Below are positions 56,688 to 64,000 of a stretch of 64,000 bases of DNA, one piece after another; the stretch's first letter is position 1; each line of letters starts with the position of its first letter. The position numbers and the translations under genes were made by a program. Under the pieces are notes generated by a model. The model searched no databases, was not told the origin of the DNA, and saw only the letters and a program-made list of their open reading frames with translations. Source of the stretch: Pseudomonas corrugata (GTDB taxonomy: Bacteria > Pseudomonadota > Gammaproteobacteria > Pseudomonadales > Pseudomonadaceae). The stretch is taken from the NCBI RefSeq assembly GCF_001269905.1, contig NZ_LHVK01000003.1:1034981-1098980 (forward strand). The letters run 5' to 3'.

Positions 56688-58184
56688 TCAGTGGGATGTA
56701 CCTTCGACAAACTCGATCTTGTTGCCGACGTTGTACTTGCCCGATGGTTTGTTCATGGGCAGGCGTTTGATTTCCTCGAGTGTGTTGCTGTCATACACGA
56801 TCAGTGCACCGTCCGTGTCCCAGATGCTCAGCAGCAGATGACGGCCGTCACGGGTGAACTCGACATGGGCGGCGGTCTTGCCGGGCATGGGCCGCAGGGT
56901 GTGGGCGATTTCCAGGGTCTGTTTGTCGATCAGGTGAATGGCATCGTTGCCCTGGGCAAAGAACACATCGGTCCAGGCGTAGCGGGAATTGACATGGCTG
57001 CGCAGGAAGAAGCCCGGCCCGAGGGTCGGTATCTGCTTGATGACCTTCCAGGTGCCGAGGTCGATTACCGATACCAGTCCCTTGCTGATGTTGGGGGTCG
57101 CGAACAGCCAGCGCCCGTCGCGTTTCCAATAAGTGCCCGAGCCCAGATGAGGCATCCCCGGCAAGGCGATGTCGGTCACCACGCGGCCAGTGTCCAGGTC
57201 GATCACCTGTCCGCCCTGGGCCTGGCGGGAAGTGGCAAGCAACTGGCGGTAATCGGGCGAGAAGGAAAAATCATCCAGTTGGTCCTGGACCGCGATACGC
57301 CTCGGTACGAAGTCCGGCTCGGGACCGGTGGACAGCTCCCAGACTTCCTTCACATCCTTCAAGGCGACGATGAAACTGTTGCGCGGCGGGGCGGTGTAGA
57401 CCGCGCTGACCCGCGAGGCCTGGCCATCGCGACCCACGGTGTCGATCATCTTCACCAGCGACAGATCCCGGGCATCCAGCACCGCGAGATTGCCGGGCAG
57501 GTAGTTGCCAACCAGCACCCAGCGACCATCCTTGCTCACCGCCAGGTTGCGGGTATTGAGCCCGGCGCGCACCTCGGCGATCAACTTGAGGTTGTGCAAG
57601 TCATAGAGGCTGATCCAGCCGTCCCGGGACGCCAGGTAGACGAAGCGCCCGTCAGGCGAAAATTTCGGCCCGCCATGCACGGCAAAATGCGAGGCGAAGC
57701 GGGCCAGCACCTCGAAGCGATCGCCATCGACGATGTCGACATGATGGTCACCGGCTTCCACCACCACGAACAGGTTCAACGGGTCGGCGTTGTGCTGGGG
57801 TTTATCGGGCAGGCTGGCGACATCCGCCAACACGTGGTGACTGTGGCGGATGTCGTCTTCGCTCCAGGTCGGTTCGACGGCGAGCGGACGCTGGAGATAT
57901 AGAGTCAGGCCGTCGATCCGCGCAGGCTCGAGCACCGCGCCGAACGCCGCCATCTGGCTGGCCGGGCGACCGTTTTCGATCACCTGGCGGATTTCGTCAG
58001 GTTTGATCCGGCTCAGGCTCTGGGGCAACAGCGCGGGTCCGGCACCGCCGATGCGATTGACGCCGTGACACTGTTGGCAGTGCTGCTGGTAATCGCGCTC
58101 GGCCTGTTCCACGTCTGGCCCGCCGGCCACGCTGCCGTGGGCCGCGCCGACCCACATCAACGGCATCACCCACCAGCGCTTCAT
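56688..58184 (-). CDS. nirN: NirN, cd1-type dihydroheme d1 dehydrogenase
   Basis: The 498-residue periplasmic protein begins with a signal peptide, then a c-type cytochrome domain (heme motif CQQCHG near residue 36), then an eight-bladed propeller like that of cytochrome cd1. NirN performs the last step of heme d1 synthesis, introducing the acrylate double bond, and is a close relative of nitrite reductase NirS. The call NirN rather than NirS rests on the shorter cytochrome portion and the position after nirJ-nirE, which is the usual nirCFDLGHJEN order. The ATG overlaps the nirE stop (ATGA). It is the last gene of the leftward operon. Confidence 0.9.
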   Translation of the reverse strand: MKRWWVMPLMWVGAAHGSVAGGPDVEQAERDYQQHCQQCHGVNRIGGAGPALLPQSLSRIKPDEIRQVIENGRPASQMAAFGAVLEPARIDGLTLYLQRPLAVEPTWSEDDIRHSHHVLADVASLPDKPQHNADPLNLFVVVEAGDHHVDIVDGDRFEVLARFASHFAVHGGPKFSPDGRFVYLASRDGWISLYDLHNLKLIAEVRAGLNTRNLAVSKDGRWVLVGNYLPGNLAVLDARDLSLVKMIDTVGRDGQASRVSAVYTAPPRNSFIVALKDVKEVWELSTGPEPDFVPRRIAVQDQLDDFSFSPDYRQLLATSRQAQGGQVIDLDTGRVVTDIALPGMPHLGSGTYWKRDGRWLFATPNISKGLVSVIDLGTWKVIKQIPTLGPGFFLRSHVNSRYAWTDVFFAQGNDAIHLIDKQTLEIAHTLRPMPGKTAAHVEFTRDGRHLLLSIWDTDGALIVYDSNTLEEIKRLPMNKPSGKYNVGNKIEFVEGTSH

Positions 58185-59020
58185 GGCGCCACCTTAGCTA
58201 GCCGAGGACGGGCGGGTATTGGCAACAGGCGCGCCGGATGATGCAGCGGTTGGTGGGCGAACAGCCCGACCACCTGACCGATCACCGTCAGGGTCGGCAG
58301 GCCTTCGGCGCAGCTCTTTGCCATCTCCGGCAGTTGTGCGAGGGTGCCGCGCAACACCTGCTGGTCAGGGCGGGTGCCATTGCTGACCAATGCCGCCGGG
58401 GTGTCGGCCTCCAGGCCTGCCTCCATCAGCCGCGCAGCGATGGTGCTCAGGTTTGACAGCCCCATGTAGAACACCAGGGTCTGGCTTGCATCCGCCAGGC
58501 TTTGCCATGGCAGGTTCAGATCGCCTTCACGCTGCAAATGGCCGGTGATGAAGCGACAGGAGTTGACCAGGTCGCGATGGGTCAAGGGGATGCCGGCGTA
58601 GGCACTGCAACCGGCCGCGGCGGTGATGCCGGGTACCACCTGGCAATCGACGCCTCGGGCCAGCAGGTATTCCAGCTCCTCCGCGCCACGGCCGAAAATG
58701 AACGGATCGCCACCCTTGAGCCGGACCACCCGTTGGCCCTGGTCGGCGAGATCGGCGAGTAGTTCGTTGATCTGCGGTTGGGGCAGGCTGTGGCAGCCGG
58801 CAGCCTTGCCGACGTAATGCCGGGCGCACGGTAATGGGATCAGGCTCAGCAATTGCGGGCTGATCAGGCGGTCGTAGACCACCGCATCGGCCTGCGTCAA
58901 CAGGCTCCAGGCACGCAGCGTCAGTAAACCGGGGTCACCGGGGCCGGCGCCGACCAGGGCGACTTCGCCCGGCCTGAAGGGAGATTGCAGCGCAGCGGGT
59001 AAAGCGAGGGGGGCGAGCAT
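58181..59020 (-). CDS. nirE: NirE, uroporphyrinogen-III C-methyltransferase for heme d1
   Basis: The 279-residue SAM-dependent methyltransferase has the family motifs VALVGAGPGDPGLLTLRA, VYDRLIS, VRLKGGDPFIFGRGAEE and VVPGITAAAGCSAYAGIPLTHR. It makes precorrin-2, the entry point to heme d1, and belongs to the CobA/CysG family; nir context assigns it as NirE. ATG 59020 was chosen because AAGGAAA precedes it and the first 45 residues of the longer frame match nothing. It starts 25 bases after nirJ and overlaps nirN. Confidence 0.95.
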   Translation of the reverse strand: MLAPLALPAALQSPFRPGEVALVGAGPGDPGLLTLRAWSLLTQADAVVYDRLISPQLLSLIPLPCARHYVGKAAGCHSLPQPQINELLADLADQGQRVVRLKGGDPFIFGRGAEELEYLLARGVDCQVVPGITAAAGCSAYAGIPLTHRDLVNSCRFITGHLQREGDLNLPWQSLADASQTLVFYMGLSNLSTIAARLMEAGLEADTPAALVSNGTRPDQQVLRGTLAQLPEMAKSCAEGLPTLTVIGQVVGLFAHQPLHHPARLLPIPARPRLAKVAP

Positions 59021-59045
59021 GAGATTTCCTTGATTCGAACTCAGG

Positions 59046-60227
59046 TTATTGGGTGCAAGGCATCGCCACGCTTGGGATCGCGTCCAGGCCAATTTCCTCG
59101 TCGCTGAGATGGCAGCCGGGGTCCTGGCCCCACAGGTCGCCATCGGCCCAGGCACGGGTGCGGGTGTTGCCGTTGCAGATCGCCAGCCAGCGGCATTGTC
59201 CGCAGCGACCGCTGACGGCTCGCGGATGCTCGCGCAGTTTCAGCAGTAGCGCTTCGGGGCGGTCCAGCCAGAGGGTCTTGAACGGCGTCTGGCGGACATT
59301 GCCTACCGAGTGCTGCCACCAGTAGGTGTCGGGGTGGACCTCGCCAGTGTTGTCGATATTGGCGATGCCGCTGCCAGAGGCATTGCCGCCCCAGGCTCGC
59401 AGCATCTGTTCCAGTTCGACATAACGATGGGGCTGACGATGGGCGATCCATTGCAGCAGCAGGATTGCATCGGCGTCGTTGTTGCCGCTGACGAAATCAC
59501 TTTCGCGCCCCTGTTCGATGTCGCTCCAGGCCCGCTCGAAGATCGTGGTCATGGCCTCGCGACTCATCTGTTGATGGGCGTCGAGCTTGCGGCTGCGCTT
59601 GCCCCTTCCGCTGTAATTGAGGTGCGACAGATAGAACTTCTGCACGTCGTACTCATTCATCAGGTCCAGAAGCCGGGGTAGCTGGGCATGGTTCTGTTGG
59701 GTCAGGGTGGTACGCAGTCCGACCCGGATCCCTTGCTCACGACAGAGCTGGATGGCCGCCATGGAGCGGGTGAAGCTGCCCTTGAGCTGGCGGAAGGCAT
59801 CATGGGTTGCCTCCAGGCCATCGATGCTGATGCCGACGTAGTCGAAGTTCGCTGCCCGGATTTGCTCGATATTGCTCGGATCGATCAGCGTGCCGTTCGT
59901 GGACAGGGCGAGAAAAAAGCCTTTGTCACGAGCATGGGCGCTGAGCTGGAACAGGTCCTCGCGCAGCAGCGGCTCTCCACCGGACAGGATCAGTATGCGT
60001 ACGCCGGCGTCATGCAGATCGTCGATGACTTTGAGCGCGGCCGCAGTGTCCAGCTCATCGCGAAACACGCTGTCGGCCGAAGTGGCATAACAGTGCTTGC
60101 AGGTCAGGTTGCAGCGCCTGAGCAGGTTCCAGATCACCACCGGCGCCCGGCTGCTGCCCGCAGGTGCGATGCGTGGAGGGGGGCACTGGCCGGCCAGGGC
60201 ACGAAGGTAGTGGCTGATCCTCAACAT
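59046..60227 (-). CDS. nirJ: NirJ, radical SAM enzyme of heme d1 synthesis
   Basis: The 393-residue protein carries the radical SAM cluster motif CNLTCKHCYATS near residue 40, a GGEPLL SAM-binding segment, and C-terminal cysteines (GRCGQCRWLAICNGNTR and DPGC) of a SPASM-like auxiliary cluster. NirJ removes the propionate side chains of the didecarboxysiroheme and introduces the keto groups. The ATG has AAGGAGCG upstream. A REP pair separates it from nirH, so nirJEN may have weaker or partly independent expression from nirCFDLGH. Confidence 0.96.
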   Translation of the reverse strand: MLRISHYLRALAGQCPPPRIAPAGSSRAPVVIWNLLRRCNLTCKHCYATSADSVFRDELDTAAALKVIDDLHDAGVRILILSGGEPLLREDLFQLSAHARDKGFFLALSTNGTLIDPSNIEQIRAANFDYVGISIDGLEATHDAFRQLKGSFTRSMAAIQLCREQGIRVGLRTTLTQQNHAQLPRLLDLMNEYDVQKFYLSHLNYSGRGKRSRKLDAHQQMSREAMTTIFERAWSDIEQGRESDFVSGNNDADAILLLQWIAHRQPHRYVELEQMLRAWGGNASGSGIANIDNTGEVHPDTYWWQHSVGNVRQTPFKTLWLDRPEALLLKLREHPRAVSGRCGQCRWLAICNGNTRTRAWADGDLWGQDPGCHLSDEEIGLDAIPSVAMPCTQ

Positions 60228-60278
60228 GGTCGCTCCTTCCGATACACGAGTTCTCGATCTATGGGCTCAGTGCACAAA

Positions 60279-60372
60279 CCTGTAGGAGCAAAGCTTGCTC
60301 GCGATAGCGGTGGAACAGCCAATAGCGATCGACTGACTTGCCCCAATCGCGAGCAAGCTTTGCTCCTACAGG
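60279..60372. repeat. REP pair inside the nir operon between nirH and nirJ
   Basis: Inverted arms CCTGTAGGAGCAAAGCTTGC...CGCGAT and the exact complement enclose about 40 bases. The pair begins 52 bases before the nirJ start (on its 5' side) and ends eight bases before the nirH stop. No gene is seen in the 152-base gap. Confidence 0.9.
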
Positions 60373-60379
60373 TCGTGGT

Positions 60380-60913
60380 TCAACTGACTGGCATCAGGCG
60401 CAGGCCGGTTTTCTTCAGGATTCGGCTGCTCACCAGCATGTCGTCGGCGGCGCAGGCGTCTCCCAGCAGGTAGCGCAAGTGGTCGCGGTAGCTGTCGATT
60501 TGCGCACGGCTGCGGCCGTGGACCATGGCGAACAGGTTGTAGCGCCAGCCAGGCCTGCGCGGGCGCCGGTAGCAGTGGCTGACGAAGGACTGCGCGCCCA
60601 GCAGCGAACCCAGGCGCGGCATGTCGGCGTCAGCGACGTCCCAGACCGTCATGCCGTTGTGGCGATAGCCCAGCCGGTAGTGGTTGGGAACGGCGGCGAT
60701 GCGGCGGATGGCACCTTCGGCTTGCAGACGTTTGAGCAGGTCGAGGGTGGATTCCACACTCAGCTCCAGTTGTTCCGCGAGCCAGGCCCACGGGTCTTCC
60801 AGCAGTGGCAGGCCTTCCTGGGTCAGTTCGACCAGTCGTCGCGCCAGAGACGTTTCATTCAACCGCGGTGGCGCTTGCAGCGATGGTTCAGACGGGGAAA
60901 TACAGGCCGACAT
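60380..60913 (-). CDS. nirH: NirH, siroheme decarboxylase subunit (AsnC/Lrp-like)
   Basis: The 177-residue protein has the Lrp/AsnC-like helix-turn-helix (WAWLAEQLELSVESTLDLLKRLQAEGAIRRIAAV) but is part of the NirDLGH siroheme decarboxylase complex, not a transcription factor. The C-terminal half has the conserved segment GWRYNLFAMVHGRSR, whose His takes part in decarboxylation in this family. The start overlaps nirG by 26 bases. The last codons (GCCTGATGCCAGTCAGTTGA) lie in sequence that also flanks the REP element near base 841. Confidence 0.9.
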   Translation of the reverse strand: MSACISPSEPSLQAPPRLNETSLARRLVELTQEGLPLLEDPWAWLAEQLELSVESTLDLLKRLQAEGAIRRIAAVPNHYRLGYRHNGMTVWDVADADMPRLGSLLGAQSFVSHCYRRPRRPGWRYNLFAMVHGRSRAQIDSYRDHLRYLLGDACAADDMLVSSRILKKTGLRLMPVS

Positions 60914-61331
60914 GGTAAGTCTCCTCCTTGGGCAGGTTCAGCGGCACCAGGCCGGTCAGGCGCTCGATGCGCAGCAGGCTGTCGTTGATGGCCTGTTCAC
61001 TGGCACAGGCCAACACGAACCACATGTTCAGGTGATGTTCGCGACGGTAGTTGTGGGCCACCTCGGGCATCGCCGCGAGCAGCTCGGCGACGGTCTCGAA
61101 ACGAACCTCGGGCACTGCCAGTGCCGCCAGGGTGAACGCACCGCCCAGACGGTCGACATCGAACATCGGGCCGAAACGGGTGAGCATGCCGTCGTTGAGC
61201 AATTCGTGCAGCCGGTCGAGCAGTTCTGCGCTGCTGCTGTCCAGCTCAAGGGCCAATGCCTGCCAGGGCTGGCGGACCAGCGGCAGGCCCAGTTGCAGGC
61301 GATTGATCAGGCGTCGGTCCAGGTCATCCAT
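60888..61331 (-). CDS. nirG: NirG, siroheme decarboxylase subunit (AsnC/Lrp-like)
   Basis: This 147-residue member of the NirDLGH family has an HTH-like N terminus ([30 protein letters not shown]) and the conserved [16 protein letters not shown] segment. Together with NirD, NirL and NirH it turns siroheme into 12,18-didecarboxysiroheme. ATG 61331 overlaps the end of nirL by eight bases; the longer reading frame upstream lies inside nirL. Position D-L-G-H in the operon fixes the name. Confidence 0.9.
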   Translation of the reverse strand: MDDLDRRLINRLQLGLPLVRQPWQALALELDSSSAELLDRLHELLNDGMLTRFGPMFDVDRLGGAFTLAALAVPEVRFETVAELLAAMPEVAHNYRREHHLNMWFVLACASEQAINDSLLRIERLTGLVPLNLPKEETYHVGLYFPV

Positions 61332-61836
61332 CGAGACGGGCTCCTGCCGGCGGGGTGAAGCGTGCGCCGCACTGCTTGAACAGGTGGGTGCTGAACAGCA
61401 ACTGGTGGGGCAGGTCGTCCAGCAGATGCTCGGCCAGCAATGCCTGGACCTGGGCCTCGACGCGGTCACGCTGGCGACCGTGGATCATGCAGAACAGGTT
61501 GTACTGCCACTGGGGCAGGCGCCGCGGCCGTTGGTAGCACAGGCTGATTCCCGGGGCTTTGCCGAGGCGGCGACCAACCTCATCGACCAAGGCGTCCGGC
61601 ACATCCAGCACCAGCATGGCGTTGGCGGCGAAGCCCAAGGCTCGGTGGTTGACCACCAGGCCTACCCGACGGAAAAGGCCTTGTTCTTGCCATTGGCGTA
61701 TCTGGTTGAGCACGTGTTGTTCGCTGGCGTCGATCTGCTCGGCCAGGGTCTGGAAGGGACGCGAGGTCAGGGGCAGACCGCTCTCCAGGAGACGGCGCAA
61801 CGCCAACGACTGTTGTTCGCTCAGGGGCTTGTTCAT
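61324..61836 (-). CDS. nirL: NirL, siroheme decarboxylase subunit (AsnC/Lrp-like)
   Basis: The 170-residue protein begins [19 protein letters not shown] and carries the HTH-like region ([34 protein letters not shown]) and the segment [18 protein letters not shown], equivalent to that in NirH. This His-containing motif distinguishes NirL/NirH from NirD/NirG. The start ATG overlaps the nirD stop (ATGA), so the subunits are coupled in translation. Confidence 0.9.
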   Translation of the reverse strand: MNKPLSEQQSLALRRLLESGLPLTSRPFQTLAEQIDASEQHVLNQIRQWQEQGLFRRVGLVVNHRALGFAANAMLVLDVPDALVDEVGRRLGKAPGISLCYQRPRRLPQWQYNLFCMIHGRQRDRVEAQVQALLAEHLLDDLPHQLLFSTHLFKQCGARFTPPAGARLDG

Positions 61837-62291
61837 AGGGTGGTCTCCAAGGCAAAACCCAGGTTGATGCGATAGGCTGTGAGCATGGGCAGGTCCAGCG
61901 GCGTCAGGCCGGTATCGTTCTCCAGCTCCCGAAGAATGTTTTCCAAGTGGGCGCGGTCGGGGCCGGTGAGGACGAACCACAGGTTGTAGCGATGTTCTCG
62001 GGCATAGTTGTGATTGACCTCCGGATACTGGCTGACGCGGGCGGCTACCTGCTGCAAGCGGTCCTCGGGCACGGCGAGGGCCGCCAGGGTGCTGGCACCG
62101 GCCCGGGTGTGTTCGAACACCGGGCCGACCCGGTACACGGTGCCGGCCACTTGCAGGTGTTGCAGACAGTCAAGGACCTGGGCTTCGGTGCAACCGAGGG
62201 CATAGGCCATTGCCCGATAGGGCTCGGCGCACAGCGGCAGGCCGTGCTGGAAACGATCGATCAGGCGACGGGCCAGTGAATTCGCGATCAT
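61833..62291 (-). CDS. nirD: NirD, siroheme decarboxylase subunit (AsnC/Lrp-like)
   Basis: The 152-residue protein starts [20 protein letters not shown] two bases after the nirF stop. It has the family HTH-like helix set and the [17 protein letters not shown] segment shared with NirG. It is paired with NirL. ATG 62291 is chosen because the upstream part of the longer reading frame lies in nirF. Confidence 0.9.
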   Translation of the reverse strand: MIANSLARRLIDRFQHGLPLCAEPYRAMAYALGCTEAQVLDCLQHLQVAGTVYRVGPVFEHTRAGASTLAALAVPEDRLQQVAARVSQYPEVNHNYAREHRYNLWFVLTGPDRAHLENILRELENDTGLTPLDLPMLTAYRINLGFALETTL

Positions 62292-62293
62292 GC

Positions 62294-63472
62294 TCAGTAC
62301 CCCGGTTTGTGCGCGCGGCTGCTGAAGAAAATGCCACTGGGGCTGAGGGCGGGCAGGGTGTCCAGGCGTTCGAGCCGGTAGGAATCCCAGACCTGGACCT
62401 CGTTGCCATCCCGAACCGATAGCCACACCTGGTCGCCCCGAGCGGTGAACTCCATGTGCAGCACCGCAGGCCCTGGCCGCAGATCAGCCACGATGGCGTG
62501 GGTCTGGGTGTCGATGACCTGGACCCGGTCGTTGTCCGGATAAGCGAAGTTGACCCACAGCTGCCGCCCGTCCGGGCGCGCCGTGACAAACACCGGCTGG
62601 CCAGCCACGGCGATAGCGTCGGTCTGCCGCCAGTCGCGAGCATCCATCACCAGCACCTGGTGATGGCCGACGGCGGGCACGAAGGCCTGTCGATCGGCCA
62701 TGGCCCAGCCTTCCAGATGGGGCATCTTGTACACCGGGAGCCGGGCCTGGCCGCGTCCGTAATGTCCCAGTACGCGCTTCACACCGCGTTCCGGATGCCA
62801 AAGGTCGAGCTGTGCCATACCGTCCTCACCGAACAGGCCCGCCATGTAATAGCGGCCCTCGGGGGTAATCAACGCGTCATAGGGTTGTTGGCCGATGGTG
62901 GTGAAACGCTCGATGCGTGGTACCGGGCCCTGGCTGAAGTCGGCGGTCCAGATTTCGCCGGTATCGAACAGGCTGAACACGAAGCGCTGTCCCGGTGCAT
63001 CCACCAGGCCGACCACCCGGGAGCGCTTGTCGCCGTCCGGCAACGCTGTGGCCGGAATGTCGGCGACCTGTTCCAGGGTCCGGGCATCGAACACCTTGAC
63101 GCCGCCGGGTTCGTAGTTGGAGACGGCGATCAGCTTGCCGTCCTGGCTGATCGCACCGCCAATGCTGTTGCCACCCTGGAGGATGCGCCGCTCGATCCGC
63201 TTGGTCAGCAGATCGACCTTGCTCAAGCCGCCATCACGGCCGAACACATAGGCATAACGCTGGTCGCGGGAGAACACCATTGACGCGTGGGAGAGGTCGC
63301 CCAGCCCCTCGACGCGACCGAGGACGGTGTGGTTGTCGCTTTCGATGATCTGCACACTGCCGCTGGCGCGCTCCACCACCACGCCGAGGTCGCCGGTGCC
63401 GCGCAGTGGTGTCTGTGCGCAGGCCGACAGCAACAGTACGGCGGCTGTATATGACAGGAGGGAACGGATCAT
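62294..63472 (-). CDS. nirF: NirF, heme d1 synthesis lipoprotein (propeller)
   Basis: The 392-residue protein has a lipoprotein signal (TAAVLLLSACAQ) and the cd1-like eight-bladed propeller without a heme c domain, as in NirF. Its propeller segments resemble those of NirN (for example ISQDGKLIAVSNYEPGGVKVFDARTLEQVADI). NirF acts in the periplasm late in heme d1 synthesis. The ATG overlaps the stop of nirC by four bases, and nirD follows two bases after its own stop. Confidence 0.93.
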   Translation of the reverse strand: MIRSLLSYTAAVLLLSACAQTPLRGTGDLGVVVERASGSVQIIESDNHTVLGRVEGLGDLSHASMVFSRDQRYAYVFGRDGGLSKVDLLTKRIERRILQGGNSIGGAISQDGKLIAVSNYEPGGVKVFDARTLEQVADIPATALPDGDKRSRVVGLVDAPGQRFVFSLFDTGEIWTADFSQGPVPRIERFTTIGQQPYDALITPEGRYYMAGLFGEDGMAQLDLWHPERGVKRVLGHYGRGQARLPVYKMPHLEGWAMADRQAFVPAVGHHQVLVMDARDWRQTDAIAVAGQPVFVTARPDGRQLWVNFAYPDNDRVQVIDTQTHAIVADLRPGPAVLHMEFTARGDQVWLSVRDGNEVQVWDSYRLERLDTLPALSPSGIFFSSRAHKPGY

Positions 63473-63798
63473 GGGGCGGTTTTTCCTTGCAGGAGCCGGT
63501 CCACCAACCAGCGAATGTCGTCAGGCCCGAGCAGCGGCGCCCAGCCGGGCATGGCACTGCCGGGTCGTCCTTGGGTGACGGTGGCGATGAGGTTGTCGCG
63601 GGGTTTTCCGGCCAGGGCGGCCCGGGTCAGGGGTGGGCCGAGGCCGCCGGTCAGGTACAGGCCATGACAGGCGCCGCAGTCCTGGTCCAGAAGGTGTTGC
63701 AATTGGGCTTGGCGCTGGGGGGCGGGGGCAGCCAGCGCACAGGCAGAAAAGGTCAGGAGCAGGGCCGTCATACAGGTTGCAGCGCGATGTCGTTCCAT
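63469..63798 (-). CDS. nirC: NirC, small c-type cytochrome of the nir operon
   Basis: The 109-residue protein has a signal peptide (ALLLTFSACALAAP) and one heme c site, CGACHGLYLTGGLGPPL, with a distal Met candidate in GSAMPGW. NirC is thought to donate or accept electrons for NirF/NirN or NirS. It is the first nir gene visible; the conventional nirS and nirM genes would lie to the right of the window. AGGAGGACGTC precedes the ATG. Confidence 0.9.
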   Translation of the reverse strand: MERHRAATCMTALLLTFSACALAAPAPQRQAQLQHLLDQDCGACHGLYLTGGLGPPLTRAALAGKPRDNLIATVTQGRPGSAMPGWAPLLGPDDIRWLVDRLLQGKTAP

Positions 63799-63841
63799 GA
63801 CGTCCTCCTGGATTGAAAGGGTGCGAGCAACAACGATTATC

Positions 63842-63898
63842 TGTGGCTAGGGGATTTATCTGTGGCTAAGGGATTGATTTGTGGCGAGGGGATTTATC
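63842..63898. repeat. Three tandem 19-bp copies related to a palindrome arm
   Basis: TGTGGCTAGGGGATTTATC, TGTGGCTAAGGGATTGATT and TGTGGCGAGGGGATTTATC follow each other without spacers at 63842, 63861 and 63880. The third copy has the same sequence as the hairpin arm at 56609-56627. Confidence 0.85.
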
Positions 63899-64000
63899 CC
63901 CGCTGGGCTGCGAAGCAGCCCCACCAAAAAGCGGCACTCATCAGCCTGACACACTGCGATATCAGGTTTTGGGGCTGCTTCGCAGCCCAGCGGGGATAAA
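63893..64000. repeat. 30-bp perfect inverted repeat at the right edge
   Basis: Arm TTTATCCCCGCTGGGCTGCG (then AAGCAGCCCC) at 63893-63922 is matched exactly by its complement ending at 64000. Each arm itself holds the small hairpin GGGCTGCgaaGCAGCCC. The repeat may continue beyond the window. The 202 bases after nirC hold this and the tandem copies and no gene. Confidence 0.85.

Noticed and set aside
56688..58184. Assignment as nitrite reductase NirS
   Set aside because: The position after nirJ-nirE, the smaller cytochrome part and the about 498-residue length fit NirN better; NirS is expected to the right of the window.

Overview
The window looks like a chromosome segment of a fluorescent, denitrifying Pseudomonas (P. 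fluorescens complex; this is inference). The evidence is high GC, Pseudomonas-type REP elements (TGTGGGAGCGAGCCTGCTCGCGA and variants), near-perfect homologues of the P. syringae syringomycin tailoring enzymes, and a Pseudomonas-style nos/nir denitrification block.

Left part (about 0.9-44.2 kb) is a nonribosomal peptide cluster. On the minus strand lie a SyrB1-like threonine A-T didomain, a SyrB2-like Fe/2-oxoglutarate halogenase and a SyrC-like cysteine acyltransferase, the set that makes and shuttles 4-chloro-threonine. Divergent from it on the plus strand are a SyrP-like hydroxylase, a PvdE/SyrD-type ABC exporter, a 33-codon membrane micro-ORF and one giant 7018-residue NRPS. The NRPS has a starter C domain, six complete C-A-T modules and tandem thioesterases; my reading of the specificity residues gives Thr-Pro-Ala-Dab-Ser-X. 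MacAB-like and PseABC-like (RND) exporters and a diaminobutyrate aminotransferase follow. A lower-GC regulatory patch (41.2-44.2 kb) carries a LuxI-type AHL synthase co-oriented with a LuxR-family regulator and preceded by a lux box, a LysE-type exporter, a second AHL-type LuxR and a 54-codon ORF. A 24-bp element resembling the syr-syp box occurs in front of syrB1, syrP and the RND operon. The picture is a compact syringomycin relative: only six modules, no A-less acceptor module for chloro-threonine, and no Asp module for the SyrP homologue.

Middle (44.3-48.7 kb): a UvrA2-type ABC ATPase on the minus strand and an unrecognised membrane-anchored beta-propeller-like protein.

Right part (48.7-64 kb) is denitrification. 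The nosRZDFYL operon (N2O reductase and its maturation) is preceded by a perfect ANR/DNR box and runs rightward. It meets a leftward nirCFDLGHJEN heme d1 assembly operon at a strong hairpin. nirS is not in the window and would lie to the right. REP or palindromic elements separate most transcription units, and the first 154 bases hold the end of a carboxymuconolactone-decarboxylase/AhpD-like gene.
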